Source: CAYVSF01 sp046482855 (lineage in GTDB: Bacteria; Bacteroidota; Bacteroidia; Bacteroidales; UBA12077). Taken from it: a DNA stretch of 62,286 bases. The DNA lies in assembly GCA_046482855.1 (NCBI GenBank), contig JAWOEH010000210.1:1-62286 (forward strand). Reading direction: 5' to 3'. The notes beneath the pieces were generated by a model. The model saw nothing but the letters and a program-made list of their open reading frames with translations. It had not been told where the DNA came from and did no database searches. The position numbers and the translations under genes were made by a program. Positions 53,400 to 62,151 of this stretch are shown here, one piece after another (positions within the stretch are counted from its first letter, which is position 1; every line of letters starts with the position of its first letter).

Positions 53400-55505
53400 A
53401 TGAATGAATTTTTTTTCAAAGATATTAAGTTTTTGCCTGGTGTGGGTCCTTCAAAGGCCGAAGTATTAGAAAAGGAGTTGAGCATAAAAACTTTTGGCGA
53501 CCTGCTTTACTACTTTCCTTATAAGTATGTGGATCGGTCGAAGGTGTTTTCAGTTAATGAGCTACGCGCCGATATGGCATATGTGCAGGTAAAGGTACAA
53601 CTTAGAGGTTGGAATTTTGCCGGTGAAGGGCGAAAAAAAAGGCTTGTAGCCATTGCCAGTGACGATACAGGGCAGATTGAGCTGGTTTGGTTCAAAGGGT
53701 TGCAATACGTTCAGAATAATTACCAACTTAATAAACCGTACCTGATATATGGCAAACCTACGCTTTTTAATGGGCATATTAATATAGCTCATCCCGAGAT
53801 TGAGGATCCTGCTGTAGCACGAAAAATGCTTCGCTCCCCTTTGCAAGGACACTATAATTCTACGGAAAAAGCCCGGAAGAAATACATAAATTCACGAAAT
53901 ATCGGGAAGTTGGTTGGAACGTTGTGGGATCTGGTGCATGAAAAAATTGAAGATACGCTTCCCGATTATTTGGTTCAGCGCTTTCATCTAATGCCTCTTG
54001 CCGAAGCCTTAAAAACGCTCCATTTTCCACATGATCATCCCCATCTTGAACAAGCACGTTATCGCATCAAGTTTGAAGAGCTCTTTTTGGTGCAAGTCAA
54101 TCTGATACAACGGTTGGAACTTCGAAATCAAAAGCTTAATGGCTATGTGTTTAAACATGTAGGCAATGCTTTTACTACGTTTTACCATCAACAATTGCCT
54201 TTTGAACTTACGGGGGCTCAGAAACGCGTGTTAAAAGAGATTCGGAAAGATATGGGTTCCGGGAAACAGATGAATCGCTTACTACAAGGCGATGTGGGCA
54301 GTGGGAAAACACTGGTGGCCCTTATGACTATGCTACTTGCCGTGGATAATGGATTTCAGGCATGCATGATGGCACCTACCGAAATTCTTGCCACACAGCA
54401 TTACGAGTCGGTAACCGACATGCTCAAGGGAATGGACGTTAAAGTACAATTGCTAACCGGCTCAACACGTAGTGCGGAGCGTAAAAAAATGCACACTGCA
54501 TTGTTGGCTGGTGATATTGATATCTTGGTAGGCACACATGCGCTTATCGAGGATGTAGTTCAGTTTCAACAATTGGGGGTTGCGGTTATTGATGAGCAAC
54601 ATCGATTTGGTGTAGCTCAGCGTGCTCGTCTGTGGAAAAAGAGTCAACAACCTCCCCATGTGTTAGTTATGACTGCCACTCCTATTCCCCGAACCCTGGC
54701 GATGACAATTTATGGGGATTTGGATGTTTCTGTTATCGATGAAATGCCCCCCGGACGAAAACCCATTCGAACCTTGCATTATTTTGAGTCTAAGCGTCTG
54801 CCCATGTTTGAATTTCTACGAAAAGAAATTCAGAAAGGTCGGCAAATTTATATTGTCTATCCATTAATTTCGGAGAGTGAGAAGATGGATTATAAAGATC
54901 TGGAAGATGGCTATCTGAGTATCTGCAGGGTGTTTCCGCAACCCGAATATGCCGTTTCTATTGTGCATGGTAAGATGAAAGCAGCGGACAAGGAGTACTC
55001 CATGAAGCTTTTTGCCGAGGGGAAAACCCAAATCATGGTAGCTACCACAGTAATTGAGGTTGGCGTAAATGTTCCCAATGCTTCGGTAATGGTCGTGGAA
55101 AGTGCCGAACGTTTTGGGTTGAGCCAGTTGCACCAGTTGCGAGGGCGCGTAGGGCGTGGAGCTGAGCAGTCCTATTGCTTGCTGATGACTTCACATAAAT
55201 TGTCGGAAGATGCGCGTAAACGCTTGGAAATGATGGTGCATACCAACGATGGCTTTGAAATTGCCGATGCCGATTTGAAACTCCGTGGCCCCGGTGATAT
55301 TGAAGGAACCCAGCAAAGTGGGTTGGGAGTGGAGTTTAAACTGGCGAATCTGGCCAGAGACGGAACCATTTTAACCTATGCTCGCGATATAGCTATTGAG
55401 GTGCTGGCGGCTGATCCGGGATTGCAACTGGAAAAAAACAGGAAGCTCAATTTGGCGTTAAAGCAATTAAAAGCCAATAAGATGGATTATAGTATTGTAA
55501 GCTAA
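53400..55505 (+). CDS. recG: ATP-dependent DNA helicase RecG
   Basis: 701 residues, usual length. An N-terminal wedge/OB domain (about 1-150, with VGPSKAEVLEKELSIKTFGDLLYYFPYKYVDR) precedes the helicase core: Walker A GDVGSGKT (297-304), DEQH box in AVIDEQHRFGV, TATPIPRTLAMT, and the second lobe VATTVIEVGVNVPNA and QLRGRVGRG. The C-terminal TRG segment is present. It remodels stalled replication forks. Short 5' end: start ATG at 53400 opposite the methyltransferase promoter. Confidence 0.96.
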   Translation: MNEFFFKDIKFLPGVGPSKAEVLEKELSIKTFGDLLYYFPYKYVDRSKVFSVNELRADMAYVQVKVQLRGWNFAGEGRKKRLVAIASDDTGQIELVWFKGLQYVQNNYQLNKPYLIYGKPTLFNGHINIAHPEIEDPAVARKMLRSPLQGHYNSTEKARKKYINSRNIGKLVGTLWDLVHEKIEDTLPDYLVQRFHLMPLAEALKTLHFPHDHPHLEQARYRIKFEELFLVQVNLIQRLELRNQKLNGYVFKHVGNAFTTFYHQQLPFELTGAQKRVLKEIRKDMGSGKQMNRLLQGDVGSGKTLVALMTMLLAVDNGFQACMMAPTEILATQHYESVTDMLKGMDVKVQLLTGSTRSAERKKMHTALLAGDIDILVGTHALIEDVVQFQQLGVAVIDEQHRFGVAQRARLWKKSQQPPHVLVMTATPIPRTLAMTIYGDLDVSVIDEMPPGRKPIRTLHYFESKRLPMFEFLRKEIQKGRQIYIVYPLISESEKMDYKDLEDGYLSICRVFPQPEYAVSIVHGKMKAADKEYSMKLFAEGKTQIMVATTVIEVGVNVPNASVMVVESAERFGLSQLHQLRGRVGRGAEQSYCLLMTSHKLSEDARKRLEMMVHTNDGFEIADADLKLRGPGDIEGTQQSGLGVEFKLANLARDGTILTYARDIAIEVLAADPGLQLEKNRKLNLALKQLKANKMDYSIVS

Positions 55506-55574
55506 AATACGACAGTTAAGGTAGGAAGAAGAGATCTTGAAAATAATAGAGTTGAATTGAAATAGAAAGAAACT

Positions 55575-56417
55575 ATGAAACCAAAACAGATTATAGGTAT
55601 GGGGCTCGCTTTTGGGTTGATGTTTATGTTGTCATCTCAGTGGGCTGGAGCTCAGAGCCGGTGCGTGGAAAAAGAATTGAGCTTCCAGAGTGGCGAGGAG
55701 ATTGATTATGTTATTACCTACAACTGGTTTTTGGTGTGGACCGATGTGGGGAAGGTAAAGTTTGAGGTACGCGATACCACAATGTACGAGCGCAATCTTT
55801 ACCAACTGATTGGTACAGGAACAACTTTTTCTTTTTACGATTGGTTTTTTCAGGTATACGATGTGTACCAAAGTTGGATCGATCCGGAAACTTTTCGCCC
55901 AGTCTATTATCACCGCGACGTGGATGAAGATGGCTACTTGATGGATATTAAATATTGGTACAACCACACGCAAAATGAAGTATACTCGCGGGTTCAAAAG
56001 CGAAGTAAACCAGCTTACCGCGATACGCTCAGTTTACCTAATTGTACCTTTGATGTAATGTCTGTAATTTATTACGCGCGCAATATCGATTTCGAGAACT
56101 ATGATATCGATCAGAAAATTCCCCTGAAAATTGTACTCGACAATGAGCTTACTGATGTGTACCTTCGCTATAAAGGCAAGGAAGTGCGGAAAGTACGTGG
56201 CGTAGGGCGGTTTAAAACCTTGAAATTTACAGGCTCCTTAATTGCAGGGGATGTATTTCAGGGGGGAGAGGATCTGGTTATTTGGGTCTCCGACGACGAA
56301 AATCGCATCCCTTTATGGATTGAAGCACCAATTATTGTGGGCAAAATTAAGGCCCGTTTAGTGGGGTATAAAGGCTTGAAATATCCGCTCTCTTCCCTGA
56401 TTGAATCCTTTGAATAG
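55575..56417 (+). CDS. DUF3108-type exported protein
   Basis: 280 residues with a signal peptide (KQIIGMGLAFGLMFMLSSQWAGAQ). The mature part is beta-rich, beginning KELSFQSGEEIDYVITYNWFLVWTDVGKVKFEV, characteristic of DUF3108 proteins thought to be periplasmic or outer-membrane-associated. A conserved block GVGRFKTLKFTGSLIAGDVFQGGEDLVIWVSDDENRIPLWIEAPI near 205-260 is also typical. No experimentally known function. It follows recG by 69 bp. Confidence 0.8.
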   Translation: MKPKQIIGMGLAFGLMFMLSSQWAGAQSRCVEKELSFQSGEEIDYVITYNWFLVWTDVGKVKFEVRDTTMYERNLYQLIGTGTTFSFYDWFFQVYDVYQSWIDPETFRPVYYHRDVDEDGYLMDIKYWYNHTQNEVYSRVQKRSKPAYRDTLSLPNCTFDVMSVIYYARNIDFENYDIDQKIPLKIVLDNELTDVYLRYKGKEVRKVRGVGRFKTLKFTGSLIAGDVFQGGEDLVIWVSDDENRIPLWIEAPIIVGKIKARLVGYKGLKYPLSSLIESFE

Positions 56418-56483
56418 AACTATTTAAAATGAATATAAATAAGTTCTCTGTTAGGAAAAAGTCCTGAAAAGGGGAGAAAGATA

Positions 56484-56520
56484 GGTCCACATCATTATTT
56501 TTGTACTTGATTTGTGGACC
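56484..56520 (+). promoter_or_regulatory. Dyad operator straddling the putative rnf operon promoter
   Basis: GGTCCACA (56484-56491) and TGTGGACC (56513-56520) are perfect 8-bp inverted repeats with a 21-nt spacer. Within the spacer TATTTTTG (56496-56503) matches the -7 consensus. The expected start near 56510 falls inside or next to the right arm, so a protein bound there could block transcription. The ATG of rseC is at 56534. Confidence 0.5.
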
Positions 56521-56533
56521 TTAATCATTCAGC

Positions 56534-56962
56534 ATGACTACAACAACTCCCAAATCAATAGAACATAGTGGGCGCATTATATCCATTAAAGGGAATCAGA
56601 TACGGGTTCAATTTTTATCCCTATCGGGTTGTGCTTCGTGCCATGCCAAAGGCGTTTGCTCTGCTTCCGATATGGCTGAGAAAACTGTTGATGCCCTCGG
56701 AGACGGAGGCTTGTTTTCTGTAGGCGAAAAGGTGTTGGTAAGCTTGAAGCAAACATTGGGATTCCGGGCTGTATTTTATGGATATGTCTTCCCTTTTCTG
56801 TTGACATTATTCTTGCTAATTGTCCTGTCGGCCTTCGGATTTAACGAAGCCATTACAGGTATTGGTGCCTTGGCGGTTCTGCCTCCCTATTATGTTATAT
56901 TGTACATTTTACGAAAGCGCATCCAGAAGAAGTTTACTTTTTCTGTGAGGAAAATTGACTAA
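56534..56962 (+). CDS. rseC: RseC/SoxR-reducing system-type membrane protein
   Basis: 142 residues. A cytoplasmic N-terminal part with four cysteines in the pattern SGCASCHAKGVCSASDM (near 31-48), probable metal or Fe-S ligands, is followed by two membrane helices (about 77-98 and 104-122). RseC in proteobacteria is linked to Rnf-type electron transfer to SoxR; in this bacterium the partner is unknown but the gene directly precedes rnfB, and its TAA stop lies 10 bp before the rnfB ATG. It is the first gene of the operon. Confidence 0.88.
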   Translation: MTTTTPKSIEHSGRIISIKGNQIRVQFLSLSGCASCHAKGVCSASDMAEKTVDALGDGGLFSVGEKVLVSLKQTLGFRAVFYGYVFPFLLTLFLLIVLSAFGFNEAITGIGALAVLPPYYVILYILRKRIQKKFTFSVRKID

Positions 56963-56972
56963 AACTTACGCA

Positions 56973-57836
56973 ATGAGTACTACAATTATTTACACTATTA
57001 TCTCGCTAAGTGCGATTGGAGCTGTGGCAGCTATTATTCTATACGTGGTTGCCCAAAAATTTAAGGTGTATGAAGATCCCCGTATCGATCAGGTGGAGGA
57101 AGCTCTGCCAGCAGCCAATTGCGGAGGGTGCGGGTATCCCGGATGCCGGGGGTTTGCCGAAGCCCTTGTAAAGGCCGACGATCTTTCCGAACTATATTGT
57201 CCCGTGGGTGGCAATGATGTAATGAAAACAGTGGCCGATATTTTGGGCAAGAGTGTTGAGGAAAAAGATCCTCTGGTAGCTGTTGTCCGCTGTTCAGGTT
57301 CGCCCGACAAGCGAAAACGTACAAATGAGTACGACGGAGCAACCTCTTGTGCCATTGCCTCCAGTCTTTATGCCGGTGAAACGGGTTGCCAATATGGCTG
57401 TTTAGGATTGGGCGATTGTGTGGAGGCATGCGATTTCGATGCTATTCACATGAATCCTGTAACCGGCCTGCCCGAAGTGATTGACGACAATTGTACCGCT
57501 TGTAATGCCTGCGTCGAAGCTTGTCCGAACGACATTATCGAGCTACGCAAGAAGAATAAGAAAGATCGCAAAATCTTTGTGTCGTGTGTTAATCACGATA
57601 AAGGCGGCATTGCTAAAAAGGCTTGTGATGTGGCATGTATTGGGTGTGGCAAATGTGTGAAAGTATGTCCTTTCGATGCCATAACCCTGGATAACTTCCT
57701 GGCTTATATCGACCCAAATAAGTGTAAACTTTGTCGCAAATGCGTGGAGGTATGTCCTACAAATGCCATTTTGGAAATAAACTTTCCGCCACGCAAGAAG
57801 AAGGATGCTCCAAAGGAGACCACTGCAACTGAATAA
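56973..57836 (+). CDS. rnfB: Rnf complex ferredoxin-type subunit RnfB
   Basis: 287 residues from the ATG at 56973; a TTG at 56955 is less likely. One N-terminal helix (about 5-27) is followed by the NCGGCGYPGC cluster-binding motif (49-58, plus YCPVG). Then come three canonical ferredoxin motifs (CTACNACVEACP, CIGCGKCVKVCP, CKLCRKCVEVCP) and one atypical CxxxC...CxxxC motif (CQYGCLGLGDCVEAC). E. coli RnfB has fewer clusters and about 190 residues. It is the ferredoxin docking and electron-entry subunit of ferredoxin:NAD oxidoreductase. Confidence 0.95.
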   Translation: MSTTIIYTIISLSAIGAVAAIILYVVAQKFKVYEDPRIDQVEEALPAANCGGCGYPGCRGFAEALVKADDLSELYCPVGGNDVMKTVADILGKSVEEKDPLVAVVRCSGSPDKRKRTNEYDGATSCAIASSLYAGETGCQYGCLGLGDCVEACDFDAIHMNPVTGLPEVIDDNCTACNACVEACPNDIIELRKKNKKDRKIFVSCVNHDKGGIAKKACDVACIGCGKCVKVCPFDAITLDNFLAYIDPNKCKLCRKCVEVCPTNAILEINFPPRKKKDAPKETTATE

Positions 57837-57869
57837 CTAAAGTACTAACTAAAATACAGGAGGGTTACC

Positions 57870-59201
57870 GTGTTAAAAACATTCCCAAAAGGAGGCGTTC
57901 ACCCAGCCGAAGGTAAGCTTTCGGCTGACCAACCTATAGCCACGCTTCCACTACCCGAAACTGTTTCCATACCCATAGCACAGCATATTGGAGCCCCTGC
58001 AAAGCCCACAGTGAAAAAGGGCGACCAGGTTAAAGTAGGCGATGTAATTGCCCAGTCAGGCGGTTTTGTTTCTGCCAATATTCATGCTTCGGTATCAGGA
58101 AAAGTGCTAAAAGTCGATAATGTGCTTGATACTTCGGGGTATAAAAAACCAGCTGTGATCATTCAGCGTGAGGACGATGTATGGAACGAAGAAATCGATC
58201 GCGATCCAACCTTTACTAAGCATATTAACCACTCGGCAAAAGAGATCGTTGAGAAGATCCTGAAAGCAGGAGTTGTAGGGCTTGGAGGGGCTACCTTTCC
58301 GGCTCATGTGAAACTTAGTGTGCCTGAGGGGAAAAAGGTCGACTTGTTAATTATTAATGGCGTAGAGTGCGAGCCTTATCTTACTGCCGATCACCGTTTG
58401 ATGCTGGAAAAAGCCGACCAGATGCTGGTAGGTATTCAGTTGCTTATGAAGGCATTAGGTGTGAATCGTGCCATCATTGGCATCGAAAACAATAAACCGG
58501 AGGCTATTAAACACTTGCAGACAAAAATTTCCAACTATCAGGGGATTGAAGTTCAGGGACTGAAAGTTAAATATCCTCAGGGAGGCGAAAAACAGCTAAT
58601 CAAAGCCTTAGTCAACAGGGAGGTTCCCTCTGGCGGATTGCCGCTGGATGTGGGTGCGGTTGTGCATAATGTGGGAACTGCCTATGCTGTATATGAAGCC
58701 GTACAAAAAAACAAGCCCCTTATTGAACGAGTGGTTACCGTTACAGGGAACTCAGTGGAACAGCCTTCTAATTTTATGGTACGCATAGGAACGCCTGTAA
58801 GTCAATTGATTGATGCTGCCGGCGGTTTGCCCCAAGATACCGGAAAAGTGATAAACGGAGGCCCTATGATGGGGAAAGCGCTTAACTCCCTTGATATACC
58901 CGTAGTAAAGGGAACTTCAGGCATCCTGATATTGCCCAAGGAGATGGCTAAGCGTAAAAAGGAGAGCACTTGTGTGCGCTGTGCAAAATGCGTAAGTGTT
59001 TGCCCAATGGGCTTGGAGCCTTTCCTTTTAATTAAACTGACCCAAAAGGAGATGTACGATAAGCTGGAAGCCAACGCAGTAATGGATTGTATCGAATGCG
59101 GTTCATGCAGCTATACGTGTCCGGCCGGCGTGCCATTGCTCGATTATATTCGACTGGGAAAAGGAAAAGTGAGTCAAATAATGCGATCGCGTAAGTCATA
59201 A
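57870..59201 (+). CDS. rnfC: Rnf complex NADH-binding subunit RnfC
   Basis: 443 residues with a GTG start at 57870, well supported by AGGAGG (57858-57863) 6 nt away. An N-terminal barrel-sandwich/SLBB-like part is followed by the NADH/FMN region GVVGLGGATFPAHVKL (near 125-140) and GGEKQLIKALVNREVPSGG. The two [4Fe-4S] motifs near the C-terminus are CVRCAKCVSVCP and CIECGSCSYTCP. Peripheral membrane subunit. It is encoded 33 bp after rnfB. Confidence 0.95.
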   Translation: MLKTFPKGGVHPAEGKLSADQPIATLPLPETVSIPIAQHIGAPAKPTVKKGDQVKVGDVIAQSGGFVSANIHASVSGKVLKVDNVLDTSGYKKPAVIIQREDDVWNEEIDRDPTFTKHINHSAKEIVEKILKAGVVGLGGATFPAHVKLSVPEGKKVDLLIINGVECEPYLTADHRLMLEKADQMLVGIQLLMKALGVNRAIIGIENNKPEAIKHLQTKISNYQGIEVQGLKVKYPQGGEKQLIKALVNREVPSGGLPLDVGAVVHNVGTAYAVYEAVQKNKPLIERVVTVTGNSVEQPSNFMVRIGTPVSQLIDAAGGLPQDTGKVINGGPMMGKALNSLDIPVVKGTSGILILPKEMAKRKKESTCVRCAKCVSVCPMGLEPFLLIKLTQKEMYDKLEANAVMDCIECGSCSYTCPAGVPLLDYIRLGKGKVSQIMRSRKS

Positions 59202-59246
59202 TGAAGCCCGACTTCATTTGCTTGCAAAAAATAAAACCAAAAACTG

Positions 59247-60248
59247 ATGAATAGATTAATCACTGTATCACCATCACCGCATGTCTACCAGGATACCAGC
59301 GTGCGGCGTTTGATGTTGGATGTGGTCATAGCGTTGCTGCCGGCATTGCTGTTCTCCATCTACTTCTTTGGCATGGGGGCAATTATAGTCACGCTGGTGG
59401 CAGTATTGTCCTGTGTGGGGTTTGAGTACCTCATTCAAAAGTACTTATTAAAACAAGAACCTTCCATTTCCGATGGATCAGCCCTGCTAACCGGGTTGCT
59501 CCTGGCATTTAATGTGCCAACCAATCTGCCCATCTGGATTATTATCATTGGTAGTTTAGTGGCCATTGGGGTTGGAAAGATGTCCTTCGGCGGATTGGGT
59601 AATAACCCATTCAACCCGGCACTGGTAGGGCGCGTATTTTTATTGGTTAGCTTTCCGGTACAAATGACCAGTTGGCCCGAGCCAAAAGGGTTTAATACCG
59701 GCTATATCGACGCTTCCACAGGTGCCACGCCGCTTGGTGCATTAAAGGAAGGGCTGAAAAATGGAGGCAATGTGCCCGATCTGATGAATGATATTCCCTC
59801 GCACATGGAACTTTTCTATGGAAAGATGGGCGGTTCACTGGGAGAAATTGCTGCCTTAGCCTTGATTATCGGCTTTGTGTACCTGCTTTTCCGTAAGGTA
59901 GTTTCCTGGCATACACCTGTCTCGATTTTACTTTCCATTACTGTTTTTACAGGTATCTTATGGTTGGTGAATCCTGCACAATATGCCGATCCCCTTTTTC
60001 ACCTGCTTACCGGAGGTGTAATGTTGGGCGCTTTATATATGGCTACCGATTACGTTACTTCACCTATGACCATTAAGGGCATGTGGATTTATGGTATCGG
60101 TATTGGTGTTATTACGGTTGTCATTCGCGTCTTTGGCGCATATCCCGAAGGAGTCTCCTTTGCCATACTCATCATGAATGGATTTGTTCCGCTTATCAAT
60201 ATGTATGTAAAACCCAAACGTTTTGGAAAGGAGGTGAATCATGGCTAA
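59247..60248 (+). CDS. rnfD: Rnf complex membrane subunit RnfD
   Basis: 333 residues with about nine membrane helices. The covalent FMN site is STGATPLG (T161 in S-T-G-A-T). Other conserved parts: VRRLMLDVVIALLPAL at the start, GLGNNPFNPALVGRVF near 116-131 and TDYVTSPMT. Together with RnfA, E and G it forms the ion-translocating membrane part. The next gene begins 8 bp before its stop. Confidence 0.95.
   Translation: MNRLITVSPSPHVYQDTSVRRLMLDVVIALLPALLFSIYFFGMGAIIVTLVAVLSCVGFEYLIQKYLLKQEPSISDGSALLTGLLLAFNVPTNLPIWIIIIGSLVAIGVGKMSFGGLGNNPFNPALVGRVFLLVSFPVQMTSWPEPKGFNTGYIDASTGATPLGALKEGLKNGGNVPDLMNDIPSHMELFYGKMGGSLGEIAALALIIGFVYLLFRKVVSWHTPVSILLSITVFTGILWLVNPAQYADPLFHLLTGGVMLGALYMATDYVTSPMTIKGMWIYGIGIGVITVVIRVFGAYPEGVSFAILIMNGFVPLINMYVKPKRFGKEVNHG
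60228..60237 (+). promoter_or_regulatory. Near-perfect Shine-Dalgarno of rnfG inside rnfD
   Basis: AAGGAGGTGA matches the 16S rRNA 3' end complement at all ten positions, with the ATG at 60241 beginning 6 nt after AGGAGG. It lies inside the rnfD coding end, so the last RnfD residues (GKEVNHG) are partly dictated by it. Confidence 0.8.
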
Positions 60249-60819
60249 GAAGGAATCCAATTTCATGAATATGGTGCTTACCCTGCTTATTGTTACGCTG
60301 GTGGCTTCAACAACATTGGGATTTGTTTATGAGTTTACCAAAGCTCCCATTGCAGCCAGTAAACTGGCCAAGAAGAATAATGCGATTAAAGAGGTTGTGC
60401 CTGATTTTGATAATGTGCCTACTGAAGAAGCCTACAATCTTCCCGTTGAAGGAGGCGAGGTAATCTGTTATCCGGCTCGAAAAAATGGAGAGCTAACAGG
60501 AACAGCTATAAGTACCTATACCAATAAGGGCTTTAGCGGAACCATTAAACTTATGGTGGGTTTGTTGCCCGATGGAACCATTAACGATATTGCCGTCCTG
60601 GAACACAAAGAAACACCCGGATTGGGGGATAAGATGGAAAAGAGCAAATCTGATTTTAGTGTACAGTTTCAGGGAAAAAATCCAGAGAATTTTCAATTAT
60701 TAGTTAGTAAGGATGGAGGCGATGTGAACGCCATTACAGCCTCAACAATTAGTTCCCGAGCTTATTGTGATGCTGTTGAACGTGCCTATAATGCTTATAT
60801 GGAAGGAGGTAAAAAATGA
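60241..60819 (+). CDS. rnfG: Rnf complex flavoprotein subunit RnfG
   Basis: 192 residues. One N-terminal membrane helix (about 10-30), then the periplasmic FMN-binding domain with GTIKLMVGLLPDGTINDIAVLEHKETPGLGDKM. The flavinylation motif, usually S/T-G-A-T, reads TAST (166-169) in AITASTISSR, keeping the acceptor Thr169. It overlaps rnfD by 8 bp and rnfE by 4 bp (ATGA), so translation is coupled. Confidence 0.93.
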   Translation: MAKKESNFMNMVLTLLIVTLVASTTLGFVYEFTKAPIAASKLAKKNNAIKEVVPDFDNVPTEEAYNLPVEGGEVICYPARKNGELTGTAISTYTNKGFSGTIKLMVGLLPDGTINDIAVLEHKETPGLGDKMEKSKSDFSVQFQGKNPENFQLLVSKDGGDVNAITASTISSRAYCDAVERAYNAYMEGGKK

Positions 60820-61445
60820 ATCAGTGGAAAAATTTCAGCAAAGGATTTCTAAAAGAGAATCCGGTATTCGTTTTATTTCTTGGACTCTGTCCAACACTTG
60901 GGGTAACTACTTCAGCCATTAACGGATTGGGCATGGGATTGGCAACCACCTTTGTTTTGGTGATGTCGAATTTGGTGGTTTCGCTTATTAAATCACAAAT
61001 TCCCGATAAAGTGCGTATTCCCTCTTTTATCGTTATTATTGCTTCGTTTGTAACCATTGTGGAGCTTACTATGCAGGCCTACTTGCCTTCGTTGTTTGAG
61101 CAATTAGGACTCTTTATTCCGTTGATTGTTGTAAACTGTTTGGTTCTTGGACGTTCCGAAGCTTTTGCCTCCAAGAATAATATATTCTCCGCCATTATCG
61201 ATGGATTAGGCATGGGCCTTGGTTTTGCTATGGCCTTAACAATATTGGGCGGCGTACGCGAAATGCTTGGAAGTGGAGCCATCTTTGGCTGGAAGATTGC
61301 CGAAGGTTTTGCCAAGATCTTCAACCCTGAAACTACCTACCAACAGGGCGATGGGATGTTGGTCTTCGTATTGGCCCCTGGAGCTTTTATTGCCCTCGGG
61401 TACCTAATTGTTTTGATGAACAAACTGAGTAAGAAACTCTCATAA
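60816..61445 (+). CDS. rnfE: Rnf complex membrane subunit RnfE
   Basis: 209 residues with six hydrophobic helices. Conserved parts: NPVFVLFLGLCPTLGVTTSAINGLGMGLATTFVL near the start and VPLIVVNCLVLGRSEAFASKN-type motif (here IPLIVVNCLVLGRSEAFAS near 104-122), with the cysteines thought to hold an Fe-S cluster shared with RnfA. A strong Shine-Dalgarno AAGGAGGT (60803-60810) lies inside the end of rnfG. ATGA overlap with rnfG. Confidence 0.95.
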   Translation: MNQWKNFSKGFLKENPVFVLFLGLCPTLGVTTSAINGLGMGLATTFVLVMSNLVVSLIKSQIPDKVRIPSFIVIIASFVTIVELTMQAYLPSLFEQLGLFIPLIVVNCLVLGRSEAFASKNNIFSAIIDGLGMGLGFAMALTILGGVREMLGSGAIFGWKIAEGFAKIFNPETTYQQGDGMLVFVLAPGAFIALGYLIVLMNKLSKKLS

Positions 61446-61456
61446 ATCAGATTGAT

Positions 61457-62029
61457 ATGGACTACATTATAATCATCATATCTGCCATTTTTGTTAACAA
61501 TATTGTTCTGGCGCAATTTCTGGGTGTATGCCCGTTTATTGGGGTCTCAAGTAAGGTGGAAACATCCGTGGGCATGACCGGCGCGGTAACTTTTGTTATG
61601 GTTATTGCTACCATGGTTACCTATCTTATTCAGAACTATATTCTTGAGCCACTAAATATCACCTTCATGCAAACTATCACCTTTATTTTGGTGATTGCCT
61701 CCTTAGTGCAGTTGGTTGAAATTATTCTTAAAAAAGTGAGCCCGGCCATGTATCAGGCTCTGGGAATCTTTTTACCTCTTATTACCACAAATTGTGCTGT
61801 ATTGGGGGTTGCTATTTTAGCTGTACAAACCGATTATAACTTGATGGAGAGCGTGGTATACGCCATGGCAAATGCGGTTGGTTTTGGACTGGCCTTGATA
61901 ACCTTTGCCGGTTTACGTGAACATTTGGATATGGTAGATGTGCCCAAACCCTTTAAAGGAGTACCTATTGCTTTTATCGTTGCTGGCTTGTTGGCTATGG
62001 CATTTATGGGCTTTTCCGGTATTGTATAA
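61457..62029 (+). CDS. rnfA: Rnf complex membrane subunit RnfA
   Basis: 190 residues, six helices, homologous to RnfE. The cluster cysteines are in LAQFLGVCPFIGVSS (near 18-32) and LPLITTNCAVLGVAIL (near 108-124). RnfA and RnfE form a pseudo-twofold pair in the membrane centre. It is the last gene of the seven-gene run and is followed by a terminator. Whether the complex moves Na+ or H+ cannot be seen in the sequence. Confidence 0.95.
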   Translation: MDYIIIIISAIFVNNIVLAQFLGVCPFIGVSSKVETSVGMTGAVTFVMVIATMVTYLIQNYILEPLNITFMQTITFILVIASLVQLVEIILKKVSPAMYQALGIFLPLITTNCAVLGVAILAVQTDYNLMESVVYAMANAVGFGLALITFAGLREHLDMVDVPKPFKGVPIAFIVAGLLAMAFMGFSGIV

Positions 62030-62053
62030 TCCTTGCATAAATTAAAATTTTAG

Positions 62054-62082
62054 GGGCTGTCTTGAAAAAGACGGCCCTTTTT
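62054..62082 (+). terminator. Rho-independent terminator of the rnf operon
   Basis: GGGCTGTCTT (62054-62063) pairs with AAGACGGCCC (62068-62077), with one G-U pair and a GAAA loop, followed by five T. Confidence 0.9.
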
Positions 62083-62140
62083 CAATGTATGGGCAAATAG
62101 TTTTTTTTTCGTCTAAAAATTACTAATTTGTACTTCCATT

Positions 62141-62148
62141 TATCTTTG
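62141..62148 (+). promoter_or_regulatory. Candidate -7 promoter element for the last gene
   Basis: TATCTTTG, a TAnnTTTG match, ends only 3 nt before the ATG at 62152, so the message would begin at or near the start codon. No clear -33 element. Confidence 0.35.
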
Positions 62149-62151
62149 CCT

